The notes beneath the pieces were generated by a model. That model was given only the letters and a program-made list of their open reading frames with translations, searched no databases and was not told the origin of the DNA. From NCBI GenBank assembly GCA_021773295.1, contig JAJFKI010000027.1, positions 107,234 to 171,233 of the forward strand: a DNA stretch of 64,000 nucleotides, written 5' to 3'. This stretch comes from Gammaproteobacteria bacterium (GTDB lineage: Bacteria; Pseudomonadota; Gammaproteobacteria; UBA1113). Shown here piece by piece: positions 45,124 to 55,175 of the stretch. Position numbers and translations under genes: made by a program. Each line of letters begins with the position of its first letter. Positions within the stretch are counted from its first letter, which is position 1.

Positions 45124-47706
45124 TTATTCTTCTTCTGATTGATCTTCTTCTGATTGACTTTCGTTCTGCTCACCATCATCGATATCTGCTATAGGTTCAA
45201 CACCGATGAGCTTTTCTCCCTCGATAACTCTAATCAATCGCACCCCTTGAGTATTACGACCCACCATAGAAATTTCTTTAACCGTTGTCCGAACCAGTGT
45301 CCCGCGATCACTGATTAACATAACTTCATCGCTTTCATTCACTTGGCAGGCACCAATCACTTCGCCGTTACGATCAGTCGCTTGTATCGCAATGACACCT
45401 TGACCACCACGGCCGGTCACGCGATGTTCGTCGATGGCGGTACGTTTACCATAGCCCTTCGCCGTTGCTGTTAGGATATCACCACCTTGTGCAGCAATGA
45501 TAAGAGAAATCACTCGTTGCTCATCTTTAAGTTTAATACCACGCACGCCCCTCGCCGTTCTGCCCATGGCACGCACATCAGATTCGGTAAAGCGAATCAC
45601 TTTACCGGCATTGGAAAATAGCATGACGTCCTGTTTGCCATCCGTTAATGCAACACCAACTAATTTATCATCATCGGCCAAATCGATTGCGATAATGCCT
45701 GAGGAGCGAGGTCTAGAAAAGTGTTCTAAACCCACTTTTTTTACGGTACCACTCGATGTAGCCATAAACACATAGTGCTCTTGGCTAAAGTCTTTTATCG
45801 GCAAGATTGCACTTACTTTTTCATTTTGCTGCAATGGTAGGATATTAACAATGGGCTTGCCGCGCGATGTCCGGCTGGCTTGTGGAAATTGATAGGTTTT
45901 AAGCCAATAGACTTTACCCCTGTCTGAAAAACATAAGATAGTGTCGTGGGTGTTCGCAACCAGCAATGTTTGTATATAGTCTTCTTCTTTGACATTAGTA
46001 GCTGACTTCCCACGACCACCTCGTCGCTGAGCACGGTAATTATCTAATGATTGTGTTTTCGCATAGCCTAAGTGAGACAATGTGACCACAACATCTTCTT
46101 CAGTAATTAAGTCTTCTGCCGTTAAATCTAGATGACTACTCATAATCTCCGTACGACGATCATCGCCATAGGCTTTACTGACTTCATCTAATTCTCTATG
46201 AATTTCAAATTTTAAACGCTCTGGATCACTTAAAATTTCTAACAAGTCTTTAATTTTTGTAATTAAGTCTTCGTACTCTTTGAAGATTTTATCTTTTTCT
46301 AATCCCGTTAAGCGATGCAAGCGTAAATCTAAGATAGCTTGTGCTTGTTCTGGTGATAGGTGATAGCCAGCCTCCGCTAGCCCGTAATGCGCATCGAGAC
46401 TATCTGGTCGTGTTATATTAACTTCCGTTTTTGCCAACATACCTTCTACCACACCTGGCGCCCAAGCTTTTGCTAACAAGCCCTCTTTTGCTTGCTGCGG
46501 ATTGGCTGATGATTTGATTAATTGAATCACTTCTTCAATATTAGATAAGGCAATACCTAAGCCTTCTAATAAATGCGCCCTATCTTTTGCTTTACGTAAA
46601 TCAAATAAAGTACGGCGTGTAACGACTTCGCGGCGATGTTTTAGGAAAGCTTGTAATATTTGTTTAATATTAAGTAAGCGTGGCTGGCCATCAATCAGAG
46701 CGACCATGTTAATGCCGAATACATTTTGCAATTGCGTATGTGCATACAAGTTATTCAAAACAACTTCCGCAACTTCACCACGTTTTAGTTCAATTACAAC
46801 GCGCATACCATCTTTATCGGACTCGTCACGCAGGCCACTGATACCTTCTATACGTTTATCTTTTACTAAATCTGCAATTTTTTCAATGAGTCTTGCTTTA
46901 TTGACTTGGTAAGGTAATTCTGTGGCAATGATTGCTTGGCGCCCATTTTTTTCATTGGTTTCAACATGGGTTTTTGCGCGAATATAAATGCGACCGCGGC
47001 CACTACGATACGCAGACACAATGCCTGCTTTACCATTGATGATGCCAGCGGTAGGAAAATCAGGGCCTGGAATATATTCCATGATGTCATCGATACTAAT
47101 GTCTGCATTATCAAGCAAGGTTTTACAAGCATTAATGACTTCACTTAAATTGTGTGGCGGGATATTAGTTGCCATACCAACGGCGATACCCGCAGAACCG
47201 TTGACGAGTAAATTTGGAATTTTGGTGGGTAAAACCCCGGGACAGAACTCAGTCTCATCATAGTTTGGGAGAAATTCAACCGTTTCTTTCTCTAAATCTG
47301 CCAATAATTCATGAGCAAATTTAGACATTCTGACTTCGGTATATCGCATAGCTGCAGCCGCATCACCATCGACGGAACCAAAGTTACCTTGCCCATCCAC
47401 TAACATATAGCGCATCGCAAAAGGCTGCGCCATCCGCACAATGGTATCATAGACCGCGGTATCACCATGTGGATGATATTTACCGATAACATCACCGACA
47501 ACCCTAGCTGACTTTTTATAGGGTTTGTTCCAATCATTGTTGAGCTCGCTCATGGCGTATAATACCCGGCGGTGAACCGGTTTTAAGCCATCGCGTACAT
47601 CGGGTAATGCCCGGCCGATAATGACGCTCATGGCGTAATCCATGTAAGAGCGCTTCAACTCTTCTTCAATGGTGACCTGGGTAATTTCTTTGGCAAAGTC
47701 TGTCAT
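45124..47706 (-). CDS. gyrA: DNA gyrase subunit A
   Basis: Type II topoisomerase subunit, 860 residues. The catalytic Tyr is in [14 protein letters not shown]; the quinolone region reads [19 protein letters not shown], so the residue equivalent to E. coli Ser83 is Thr and Asp87 is kept, the natural form in many gammaproteobacteria. The C-terminal domain has the GyrA box QRRGGRGKS and six beta-pinwheel blades, and ends in an acidic tail ([15 protein letters not shown]). A candidate extended -10 promoter lies 45 bases upstream. It is the first of the gyrA-serC-aroA run. Confidence 0.97.
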   Translation of the reverse strand: MTDFAKEITQVTIEEELKRSYMDYAMSVIIGRALPDVRDGLKPVHRRVLYAMSELNNDWNKPYKKSARVVGDVIGKYHPHGDTAVYDTIVRMAQPFAMRYMLVDGQGNFGSVDGDAAAAMRYTEVRMSKFAHELLADLEKETVEFLPNYDETEFCPGVLPTKIPNLLVNGSAGIAVGMATNIPPHNLSEVINACKTLLDNADISIDDIMEYIPGPDFPTAGIINGKAGIVSAYRSGRGRIYIRAKTHVETNEKNGRQAIIATELPYQVNKARLIEKIADLVKDKRIEGISGLRDESDKDGMRVVIELKRGEVAEVVLNNLYAHTQLQNVFGINMVALIDGQPRLLNIKQILQAFLKHRREVVTRRTLFDLRKAKDRAHLLEGLGIALSNIEEVIQLIKSSANPQQAKEGLLAKAWAPGVVEGMLAKTEVNITRPDSLDAHYGLAEAGYHLSPEQAQAILDLRLHRLTGLEKDKIFKEYEDLITKIKDLLEILSDPERLKFEIHRELDEVSKAYGDDRRTEIMSSHLDLTAEDLITEEDVVVTLSHLGYAKTQSLDNYRAQRRGGRGKSATNVKEEDYIQTLLVANTHDTILCFSDRGKVYWLKTYQFPQASRTSRGKPIVNILPLQQNEKVSAILPIKDFSQEHYVFMATSSGTVKKVGLEHFSRPRSSGIIAIDLADDDKLVGVALTDGKQDVMLFSNAGKVIRFTESDVRAMGRTARGVRGIKLKDEQRVISLIIAAQGGDILTATAKGYGKRTAIDEHRVTGRGGQGVIAIQATDRNGEVIGACQVNESDEVMLISDRGTLVRTTVKEISMVGRNTQGVRLIRVIEGEKLIGVEPIADIDDGEQNESQSEEDQSEEE

Positions 47707-47750
47707 TTAAATGTACTGTCCTAATCTTATTAAGGATGAATAAGCGCGGA

Positions 47751-47759
47751 ATTATACCA
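47751..47759 (-). promoter_or_regulatory. Candidate extended -10 promoter of gyrA
   Basis: On the minus strand TGGTATAAT supplies a perfect -10 with the TGn extension; the bases 17 upstream do not resemble a -35. The leader to the gyrA ATG would be about 38 bases. Confidence 0.5.
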
Positions 47760-47777
47760 TAAAATCGGAATAAATTA

Positions 47778-49481
47778 TTAGTATTTAGTCGTTTGTTGCA
47801 AGTGTAATATTGACTCATTAATAACCACCACTTTACCATGGTAGTTTGCCACTACAATTGCGCTATTTTTAGCCTTCTCCTGGAAATCTGCTAATTTTTT
47901 GCCCTTAACGAGCACGATGAGTGGCCGCTCTGCATTCCAAGCCTTCCAGAATTCCTTTGGCGTCCATAGGTTAGGGTATTGCTTATACTGGTACTCATAG
48001 GCAAAAATCCCTTGCCAACTGTCTTTTTTCTTTAATTTAGGGTTATTCCAATTGGCAACAATGGTCACCGGATGCTGTAGGTAAAAGGGTAAATCCCTGT
48101 CAAAGCGGTAATATTCCACCACGGTGGCTTGGGGAATTTCGTAGAGCTTAATGATGGGTAAGAGACGAGGAATCGCTGTTAATTGCAACGTTTTAACACC
48201 GCTTAACAGTGTCACCATCGTCATGAAGCAGGCCATCACTAAAACTGTGAAGCTATAACGAAAGGCTAAGCCTTGACACAGCCACAAAGCAAAACTCGCT
48301 AACACGAACACCATACTAATGATGTACATATAGGTATTAAAATTGCCGCTGACGTCTGCTTTAAATATCACTAATGCAATAGCAGCCAAAATGCCAAGAA
48401 CACTTAAACAACGGCAAACAACTCGTTGCTTATTATCGCAATTCCATATTTGACGAATATAATACCCCACGATAATGGCTAAGGGTGGAAAAACCGGCAA
48501 GATATAGCCCAATGTTTTTGAACGGGGAATTGAAAAGAAAACCATAATCAATAATGGCCATAGCAATAGATAAAGATCATTAAAATGGGCCACATAATGT
48601 TGGCAAATCGATCTAATCTTTTGTGCAAGTGCTTGCAGCAAAAAGAAACTCCATGGCAGCATCCCTAACAATATAACCGGGAGATAAAACCAAAAAGGTT
48701 GTTTATCATTAAAATCTGTACTGATAAAACGACCGATTTGCTGAATATAAAAATAATAGTACCAAAATTCATGATGTTTTATTTGAGCAACGATAAGCCA
48801 TGGTAGATTTATCAAGATAACAATTAATGCTCCCCATAGCAGGTGCATTCGTTTTAATAAAAACCATTGTTTCGTCAACATTATCCAGGTGCCAATAATC
48901 ATCGTCGGAAACAAAATACCGATTAAGCCCTTGGTTAAAACAGCAAACCCCGCCATAACGTACGAGAATAAAATTAAACGACTACGCAATTTACCTAGAG
49001 GGTATTGGTTTGCCATTAAAAAAAAGCCAATGGCTGCACTGATCAGAACTGCGATGGTAAGATCAATATTCGCGTAATGTGACATGAGAAAATAAACAAG
49101 AGAAGTGGCTAAAATAACTGCGGATATAATTCCTGTTAAGCGATCATAAAGTACTCTGCCAACCGCATACACTAGCAAACAGCCACTAACCCCCAAGACA
49201 GCAGTCCATAATCTCGCTGCCCATTCATTGACGCCAAAAATACTCATGGCCGATATTTGTAACCAGTAGAATAAGGTGGGCTTATCGAAAAATGGCACGC
49301 CATTTAGCCATGGGATCCAAAAGCTATGGTTAGCCAACATTTCCCTAGAAACTTCGGTGTAACGTGCCTCATCGGGCGTGAGTAAATGATGGGCGCCAAG
49401 AAACAGTAGGTAAAAACCCAAAAGACCAAATAATAGATACAGTAAATCAGTTAACCAGGTTTTGCGCTGCTGTAATTGCAT
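47778..49481 (-). CDS. ArnT-like membrane glycosyltransferase (GT83)
   Basis: A 567-residue polytopic protein with about twelve membrane segments and a C-terminal periplasmic domain of about 110 residues. The first loop has HHLLTPDEARYTEVSREML, the Asp-Glu-Ala-Arg-Tyr signature of ArnT-type lipid A glycosyltransferases, and WIPWLNGVPFFDKPTLFYWL follows. The ATG at 49481 is chosen because an upstream start at 49532 would run through a palindromic repeat. No arn genes for aminoarabinose are in the window, so the sugar may be different. It transfers from a polyprenyl-phosphate donor to an envelope acceptor, probably lipid A; the sugar is unknown. Confidence 0.8.
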   Translation of the reverse strand: MQLQQRKTWLTDLLYLLFGLLGFYLLFLGAHHLLTPDEARYTEVSREMLANHSFWIPWLNGVPFFDKPTLFYWLQISAMSIFGVNEWAARLWTAVLGVSGCLLVYAVGRVLYDRLTGIISAVILATSLVYFLMSHYANIDLTIAVLISAAIGFFLMANQYPLGKLRSRLILFSYVMAGFAVLTKGLIGILFPTMIIGTWIMLTKQWFLLKRMHLLWGALIVILINLPWLIVAQIKHHEFWYYYFYIQQIGRFISTDFNDKQPFWFYLPVILLGMLPWSFFLLQALAQKIRSICQHYVAHFNDLYLLLWPLLIMVFFSIPRSKTLGYILPVFPPLAIIVGYYIRQIWNCDNKQRVVCRCLSVLGILAAIALVIFKADVSGNFNTYMYIISMVFVLASFALWLCQGLAFRYSFTVLVMACFMTMVTLLSGVKTLQLTAIPRLLPIIKLYEIPQATVVEYYRFDRDLPFYLQHPVTIVANWNNPKLKKKDSWQGIFAYEYQYKQYPNLWTPKEFWKAWNAERPLIVLVKGKKLADFQEKAKNSAIVVANYHGKVVVINESILHLQQTTKY

Positions 49482-49520
49482 ATATCTCAATATTATTAAA
49501 AATCCAATTGATGGAGTGTA

Positions 49521-49560
49521 GCATATCCCCATCGTACTTCGAAGTACGACGGGGATATGC
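49521..49560. repeat. Compact 40-base palindrome of the dispersed repeat family
   Basis: GCATATCCCCATCGTACTTC is followed directly by its inverse complement with one mismatch (GAAGTACGACGGGGATATGC). The arm matches the others in the window, but here there is no spacer. It lies between the divergent starts of the ArnT-like gene and ubiG, so it must be in or beside their promoters. Confidence 0.8.
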
Positions 49561-49599
49561 TATTCTCTTCCCAAAATGATCTTAACTAAGAGGCTAAGC

Positions 49600-50295
49600 A
49601 TGACTGCCGATCCCAATGAAATTGCTAAATTTGCCCAGCTTGAATCCGAATGGTGGGATAAAGAAGGCGCCTTTAAAACCTTACATGATATCAATCCCGT
49701 GCGGCTGCACTATATTCAGCAACACGTGGAATTAAAAGATGCAAACGTATTAGACCTAGGCTGTGGTGGCGGAATTTTATCCGAAAGTTTGTGGGAGGCC
49801 GGCGCTGACGTCACTGCCATCGATATGGATGAACAAGGCATTGGCGCAGCAAAGAGACACCAACAGCCTTTCTCCTTGAGTAAGGTTGATTATCGTTGTA
49901 TAGACGTCACCGAACTTGCGCAGCAGCAACCACAACATTATGACGTCATAACATGCCTTGAAATGTTAGAGCATGTTCCGGATCCTGCTGCCATAGTTAA
50001 AGCATGCAAACACTTATTAAAACCTCAAGGCCATTTATTTTTATCCACCATAAATCGTAGCGCAAAAGCTTATGCATTAGCGATCATTGCAGCTGAGTAT
50101 TTGATGAATATTATTCCACGTGGCACACATGAATATAAAAAATTCTTAAAACCCGGCGAATTAGCGGGTATTTGCAGAGAAAATAAGTTTAAATGCTTGG
50201 ATTTATCAGGATTGCACTACAACCCATTTAGCCGAAGAAGCAACATCAATAAAGACCTATCAATCAACTATTTACTCTATGCACGTAGTGAATAA
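49600..50295 (+). CDS. ubiG: Ubiquinone biosynthesis O-methyltransferase UbiG
   Basis: SAM-dependent enzyme performing both O-methylations in ubiquinone synthesis. The ATG at 49600, with AAGAGG upstream, gives 231 residues; a start at 49576 adds eight. The family pattern EIAKFAQLESEWWDKEGAFK is at the N-terminus, followed by VLDLGCGGGILSESLWEAG, ITCLEMLEHVPDPAAIV and GHLFLSTINRSAKAYALAII, and HEYKKFLKPGELAGI near the end. Length is close to E. coli UbiG (240). It stands alone: the upstream gene is divergent, the downstream operon is 144 bases away. Confidence 0.95.
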   Translation: MTADPNEIAKFAQLESEWWDKEGAFKTLHDINPVRLHYIQQHVELKDANVLDLGCGGGILSESLWEAGADVTAIDMDEQGIGAAKRHQQPFSLSKVDYRCIDVTELAQQQPQHYDVITCLEMLEHVPDPAAIVKACKHLLKPQGHLFLSTINRSAKAYALAIIAAEYLMNIIPRGTHEYKKFLKPGELAGICRENKFKCLDLSGLHYNPFSRRSNINKDLSINYLLYARSE

Positions 50296-50307
50296 ATGAT
50301 CCTCAGC

Positions 50308-50313
50308 TATAAT
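50308..50313 (+). promoter_or_regulatory. Possible -10 for the prkA operon
   Basis: GCTATAAT gives a perfect TATAAT with C at -13 and no recognisable -35 upstream, the pattern often used by the stress sigma factor RpoS. prkA and yeaH are RpoS-dependent in E. coli. It is 127 bases before the prkA ATG, so the leader would be long. Confidence 0.3.
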
Positions 50314-50439
50314 TAGGGAAAGATTGGTACTTCTTTAAACATTACCATGAGAGGGATACCAATGACTGTCACTAATAATTGAGTAAGATATATTCATCTT
50401 GCTGCCTGCTTATGAGTGGGCAAGAGGAGGAGTGTTGCA

Positions 50440-52362
50440 ATGGGTATTTTTGATGATTACCAAGCACGATATGATGAGCGCCAAGAAGAAGAATTAAGTC
50501 TAGAAAGCTATTTAGATCTTTGTAAGTCTGATCCAAAAGCGTATGCAAATTCAGCGGAGAGGTTACTCAACGCTATTGGGGAACCAAAACTGGTAGACAC
50601 TAGACAAGATCCCGTTTTAAGCCGTATCTTTGCTAACAAAGTGATATCACAGCATGAAGCCTTCTCAGATTTTTACGGCATGGAAGAAACCATCAGTAAA
50701 ATCGTAGCCTTTTTCAAACATGCAGCACAGGGCTTAGAAGAAAAGAAACAGATACTCTATCTGCTAGGACCTGTTGGCGGTGGTAAATCTTCTATTGCTG
50801 AACGTTTAAAGTCTCTAATGGAACTAGAACCCTTCTATGCTATAAAAGGATCACCTGTTAATGAATCACCGCTTAGTTTATTTTCACCTGAGGAAGATGC
50901 AGCGTTACTCTTTGAGAAATACGGCATACCACTGCGTTATATCGAGAGTATTATGTCCCCCTGGGCGGTTAAACGCTTAAGGGAGTACAATGGGGATATC
51001 AATCAATTCACCGTCGTTAAAAAATACCCTTCTCGTTTGAACCAAATAGCCATTGCAAAAACAGAACCAGGTGATGAAAATAACCAAGACATTTCTTCCT
51101 TGGTTGGTAAAGTTGATATTAGAAAACTTGAAGAATTTTCTCAAAATGATCCAGATGCCTATAGTTACTCTGGAGGATTGTGCCTTTCTAACCGTGGTTT
51201 AATGGAATTTGTAGAAATGTTCAAAGCACCCATCAAAGTGTTACATCCATTACTTACGGCAACACAAGAGGGAAATTATAATGCGACAGAAGGGTTGCCA
51301 TCTATACCCTTTGATGGAACCATCCTTGCTCACTCCAATGAGTCTGAATGGATAACGTTTAAAAATAACAAAAATAATGAAGCCTTTTTAGATAGGATTT
51401 ATATTATTAAAGTGCCCTACGTTTTGCGTTATTCTGAAGAAATAAAAATATATAAAAAACTTATTGATAATAGTTCATTAAACGAGGCTCCTTGTGCGCC
51501 TGACACCTTAAAGGTAATGTCACAATTTTCTGTGCTATCACGATTAAAAGAACCTGAAAATTCCAGCATATACTCCAAGCTTAGAGTGTATAATGGTGAG
51601 AATCTTAAAGACACCGATCCAAAAGCAAAGTCTTATCATGAGTATTGTGATAATGCTGGTGTCGACGAAGGTATGACAGGCTTATCAACGCGCTTCTCTT
51701 TTAAAATTCTTTCAAAAGTTTTTAACTTTGATAGCAGTGAAATTGCAGCTAACCCCGTCCACTTATTTTATATACTTGAACGGCAAATCGAAGAAGAACA
51801 ATTCCCTCAAGAAGAACATGATAAATACTTACGCCACTTAAAAGAGTATTTAATCCCTCGTTACGTGAGCTTTATTGGTAAAGAGATTCAAACAGCTTAT
51901 CTTGAGTCTTATTCAGAGTATGGTCAAAATGTTTTTGATCGTTATATTGTCTTCGCGGATTTCTGGATTCAAGATCAAGATTACCGAGATCCTGATACTG
52001 GGGAAATTTATGATAGAAACTCCCTTAACGAAGAATTAGAACAAATAGAAAAACCTGCAGGCATTAGTAACCCCAAAGATTTTCGGCACGAAGTTGTCAA
52101 TTTTGTGCTAAGAGCGAGAGCTAATAATAAAGGTCGCAATCCAGCGTGGAACAGTTATGAGAAATTACGCGTTGTGATTGAGAAGAAAATGTTTTCCAAT
52201 ACTGAGGATCTGCTACCTGTCATTTCATTCAATCCGAAATCATCGACAGACGACCGTAAAAAACATGATGAGTTCGTGAGTCGAATGGTTGAAAAAGGTT
52301 ATACCGCTAAACAGGTTAGGCTACTGTGTGATTGGTATTTGCGGGTTAGAAAATCATCATAG
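50440..52362 (+). CDS. prkA: PrkA-type AAA+ serine protein kinase/ATPase (YeaG)
   Basis: A 640-residue cytoplasmic protein of the PrkA family, linked to starvation and stationary-phase survival; kinase and AAA+ protease activities have both been reported for family members. The AAA N-terminal domain has LYLLGPVGGGKSSIAERL at about residue 107 and DGTILAHSNESEW in the sensor region; the C-terminal PrkA domain follows (LRVVIEKKMFSNTEDLLPV near the end). ATG at 50440 has AGAGGAGGAG upstream and the family start MGIFDDYQARYDERQEEELS. It forms an operon with yeaH and spoVR, separated by 7 bases and overlapping by 8. Confidence 0.95.
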   Translation: MGIFDDYQARYDERQEEELSLESYLDLCKSDPKAYANSAERLLNAIGEPKLVDTRQDPVLSRIFANKVISQHEAFSDFYGMEETISKIVAFFKHAAQGLEEKKQILYLLGPVGGGKSSIAERLKSLMELEPFYAIKGSPVNESPLSLFSPEEDAALLFEKYGIPLRYIESIMSPWAVKRLREYNGDINQFTVVKKYPSRLNQIAIAKTEPGDENNQDISSLVGKVDIRKLEEFSQNDPDAYSYSGGLCLSNRGLMEFVEMFKAPIKVLHPLLTATQEGNYNATEGLPSIPFDGTILAHSNESEWITFKNNKNNEAFLDRIYIIKVPYVLRYSEEIKIYKKLIDNSSLNEAPCAPDTLKVMSQFSVLSRLKEPENSSIYSKLRVYNGENLKDTDPKAKSYHEYCDNAGVDEGMTGLSTRFSFKILSKVFNFDSSEIAANPVHLFYILERQIEEEQFPQEEHDKYLRHLKEYLIPRYVSFIGKEIQTAYLESYSEYGQNVFDRYIVFADFWIQDQDYRDPDTGEIYDRNSLNEELEQIEKPAGISNPKDFRHEVVNFVLRARANNKGRNPAWNSYEKLRVVIEKKMFSNTEDLLPVISFNPKSSTDDRKKHDEFVSRMVEKGYTAKQVRLLCDWYLRVRKSS

Positions 52363-52369
52363 GTGCGGC

Positions 52370-53635
52370 ATGAGTCAATTTATCGATCGCCGACAGAATC
52401 ACAAGAATAAAAGCGCCGTCAACAGACAGCGCTTTATCAACCGCTTTAAAAAACAAATTAAACAAGCCGTCTCTAAAGCTATCGATAAACGTAGTATTAC
52501 CGATATTTATTCCGGCGAAAAAGTTGTTATCCCTAAAAAGGATATTAGTGAGCCTATTTTTCAACATGGTGCCGGTGGGCAAGTTGAGAGATCTCTCCCT
52601 GGCAATAAAGATTTTATCACAGGTGACAGGATAAAGCGCCCACAGGCTGATGGACAAGGTGGTGGCAGTCAAGCCAGTGATTCTGGTGAAGGTAGCGATG
52701 ACTTTATTTTCGAATTGAGCAGAGATGAGTTCATAGAGCTTTTTTTTGAAGATTTAGAACTACCAGATTTAGTTAAAACCAAACTCACACAAATAAAAAC
52801 AAGAAAAACCGTCAGAGCAGGTTTTACCACGGTTGGAACACCACCTAATATTAATATTATCCGTTCTTTGCGCAATGCTTTAGGAAGAAGGATTGCTTTT
52901 GGCGGCAAAAAGAAGAAAGCTTTGCAAGCGGCTGAAAAAAAATTAAATAAGATGTTAAAAATAAAGTCCGGAAGCTCTCCAGAAATAGAATCACTTAGAG
53001 AAGAAATCAAGGCATTAAAAAAGGAAATCAAAAAAATCCCGTTTATCGACCCTTTTGACTTACGCTATGCAAATAAAATTATACGCGAAGAACCAACTGC
53101 TCAGGCCGTTATGTTTTGTATTATGGATGTATCAGGCTCAATGGATGAGACTAAAAAAGACATTGCTAAACGCTTCTTCATTTTGCTTTATCTTTTTCTG
53201 AATAAAAATTATGAAAAAATTGACATCGTATTCATTCGTCACCACACAACTGCTAAGGTTGTTGATGAGCATGAATTTTTTTACTCTCGAGAAACAGGTG
53301 GCACAGTTGTTTCAAGTGCACTTGAATTAATGAGTGATGTCATCACTGAACGTTATCCTACTGAAGATTGGAATATTTACTGCGCACAGGCATCTGATGG
53401 TGACAACTGGAATGCTGACTCACCCCGTTGCCAACAATTGCTGCTTACTGAGATTATGCCCTATGTTCAATACTATGCTTATGTGGAAATATTACCAAGG
53501 CACCACCAAAGTTTATGGCGCTCATATCAAGTTGTAAAGGAAACATTTCAGACTTTCAATATGAAAAACATTAATAATATAACCGAAATTTACCCTGTAT
53601 TACGAAAATTATTTCAGAGAAAGCAACATGAGTAA
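52370..53635 (+). CDS. yeaH: DUF444 family protein (YeaH)
   Basis: Cytoplasmic protein of 421 residues always found with PrkA; its function is unclear. It begins MSQFIDRRQNHKNKSAVNRQ and includes a charged low-complexity part, a Gly/Ser stretch and a von Willebrand-like domain with MDVSGSMDETKKDIAKRFF, where DxSxS is a metal-binding MIDAS motif, and VFIRHHTTAKVVDEHEFFY. The ATG at 52370 matches the family start; a longer frame from 52289 overlaps prkA. It overlaps the spoVR start by 8 bases, so coupling is likely. Confidence 0.94.
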   Translation: MSQFIDRRQNHKNKSAVNRQRFINRFKKQIKQAVSKAIDKRSITDIYSGEKVVIPKKDISEPIFQHGAGGQVERSLPGNKDFITGDRIKRPQADGQGGGSQASDSGEGSDDFIFELSRDEFIELFFEDLELPDLVKTKLTQIKTRKTVRAGFTTVGTPPNINIIRSLRNALGRRIAFGGKKKKALQAAEKKLNKMLKIKSGSSPEIESLREEIKALKKEIKKIPFIDPFDLRYANKIIREEPTAQAVMFCIMDVSGSMDETKKDIAKRFFILLYLFLNKNYEKIDIVFIRHHTTAKVVDEHEFFYSRETGGTVVSSALELMSDVITERYPTEDWNIYCAQASDGDNWNADSPRCQQLLLTEIMPYVQYYAYVEILPRHHQSLWRSYQVVKETFQTFNMKNINNITEIYPVLRKLFQRKQHE

Positions 53636-55175
53636 CCGAGAGCCTATTTCAAAAACATCTGAATGGAATTTTGAACTTTTAGAAAAGTACGATAAAGCCA
53701 TTTCTCATATCGCTAATGACTTTCGTTTAAAAACATTCCCCAACCAGATTGAAATTATTACGGCAGAACAAATGATGGATGCTTTTTCCAATGTCGGTAT
53801 GCCACTAGGCTACTCACATTGGTCTTTTGGAAAACAGTTTGTTAATATTGAAAAAAACTACAAGCGTGGTTATATGGGCTTGGCTTATGAAATTGTCATT
53901 AATTCAAATCCATGTATCGCTTATTTGCTTGAAGAAAACACCATGACTATGCAAGCCATGGTGCTAGCGCACGCCTGCTATGGACATAATTCATTTTTTA
54001 AAAATAATTATTTATTTAAAACCTGGACTAATCCAGACTCGATAATTGATTACCTGGTTTTCTCTAAACAGTATATTGCTCAGTGTGAACAAAAGCATGG
54101 TGTTGAAGCAGTAGAAACTTTTCTCGATGCTTGTCATGCCTTAATGAATTATGGCGTAGACAGATATAAACGCCCTGCTCGTTTATCATTGCAAGAAGAA
54201 AAAGCAAGGCAAAGAGCTAGGGAGGATTATTTACAATCTCAAGTCAATGAACTATGGCGCACCATTCCAAATTATAGAAAAAATGATTCATCTAACGAGC
54301 AAGAACAAGCTTTGAGTTTTCCTTCAGAACCGCAAGAAAATTTACTCTATTTTATTGAAAAAAATGCACCACTACTAGAATCATGGCAGCGCGAAATTAT
54401 TCGCATTGTCAGAAAAATCGCTCAATATTATTATCCGCAACGACAAACAAAAGTTATGAATGAAGGCTGGGCTAGTTATTGGCATTACACCATCATCAAC
54501 TCACTCTATGATCAAGGCTTAGTTACTGATGAATTTATGTTAGAGTTTATCCAAAATCATACCAATCTAGTGGCACAGCAAAGCTTTGACACCCAGTATT
54601 TTTCAGGCATTAACCCTTATACGCTAGGCTTTGGTATTTATTCTGATATCAAACGTATCTGTGAATCACCAACCGATGAAGATAAACAATGGTTTCCAGA
54701 ACTCGTCACACAACATTGGCTCGATGCAGTGCATTATGCGATGGAACACTTTAAAGACGAGAGCTTTATCTCTCAATACTTATCACCACATTTAATTCGT
54801 GACTTAAAACTCTTTACTATTTTAGATGATGATAAAAATGACTATATTGAAGTATCAGCGATTCATGATCTTGATGGCTACCAACATGTACGCGACATAC
54901 TCTCAAGTCAATATAATATCGGTGACTTGGAACCAAATATACAAGTTTTTAATGTAGATGTTAGAGGTACTAGAGGACTCACACTAAGGTATTATCAACA
55001 TCAAGGAAAGCCTCTCAATGACAGTGCCAATGAAGTATTAAAACACTTTTATTATTTGTGGGGGTTTCCCATCACATTAGAAATAGTCGACAATGATGAT
55101 GCTTGTCTCAAGACATATCATTGTCCATCACAAGAGCCAAAGAAATCAGAAAGTGTGAAAAAAGAAAAAGATTAA
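53628..55175 (+). CDS. SpoVR family protein (YcgB-like)
   Basis: A 515-residue soluble protein of the SpoVR/YcgB family. Landmarks are the MGLAYEIVINSNPCIAYLLE stretch, HACYGHNSFFKNNYLFKTW with conserved His, MNEGWASYWHYTIINSLYD and the IREPTDE-like SDIKRICESPTDEDKQWFPE. Its job is unknown outside spore cortex formation in Bacillus; in proteobacteria it pairs with prkA and yeaH under stress control. It overlaps yeaH by 8 bases and is convergent with nhaA, overlapping by 4. Confidence 0.93.
   Translation: MSNREPISKTSEWNFELLEKYDKAISHIANDFRLKTFPNQIEIITAEQMMDAFSNVGMPLGYSHWSFGKQFVNIEKNYKRGYMGLAYEIVINSNPCIAYLLEENTMTMQAMVLAHACYGHNSFFKNNYLFKTWTNPDSIIDYLVFSKQYIAQCEQKHGVEAVETFLDACHALMNYGVDRYKRPARLSLQEEKARQRAREDYLQSQVNELWRTIPNYRKNDSSNEQEQALSFPSEPQENLLYFIEKNAPLLESWQREIIRIVRKIAQYYYPQRQTKVMNEGWASYWHYTIINSLYDQGLVTDEFMLEFIQNHTNLVAQQSFDTQYFSGINPYTLGFGIYSDIKRICESPTDEDKQWFPELVTQHWLDAVHYAMEHFKDESFISQYLSPHLIRDLKLFTILDDDKNDYIEVSAIHDLDGYQHVRDILSSQYNIGDLEPNIQVFNVDVRGTRGLTLRYYQHQGKPLNDSANEVLKHFYYLWGFPITLEIVDNDDACLKTYHCPSQEPKKSESVKKEKD

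Noticed and set aside
39000..47000. Plus-strand open frames of 60-130 codons opposite rpsA, aroA and gyrA
   Set aside because: They mirror conserved minus-strand genes and have no ribosome sites or recognisable products.
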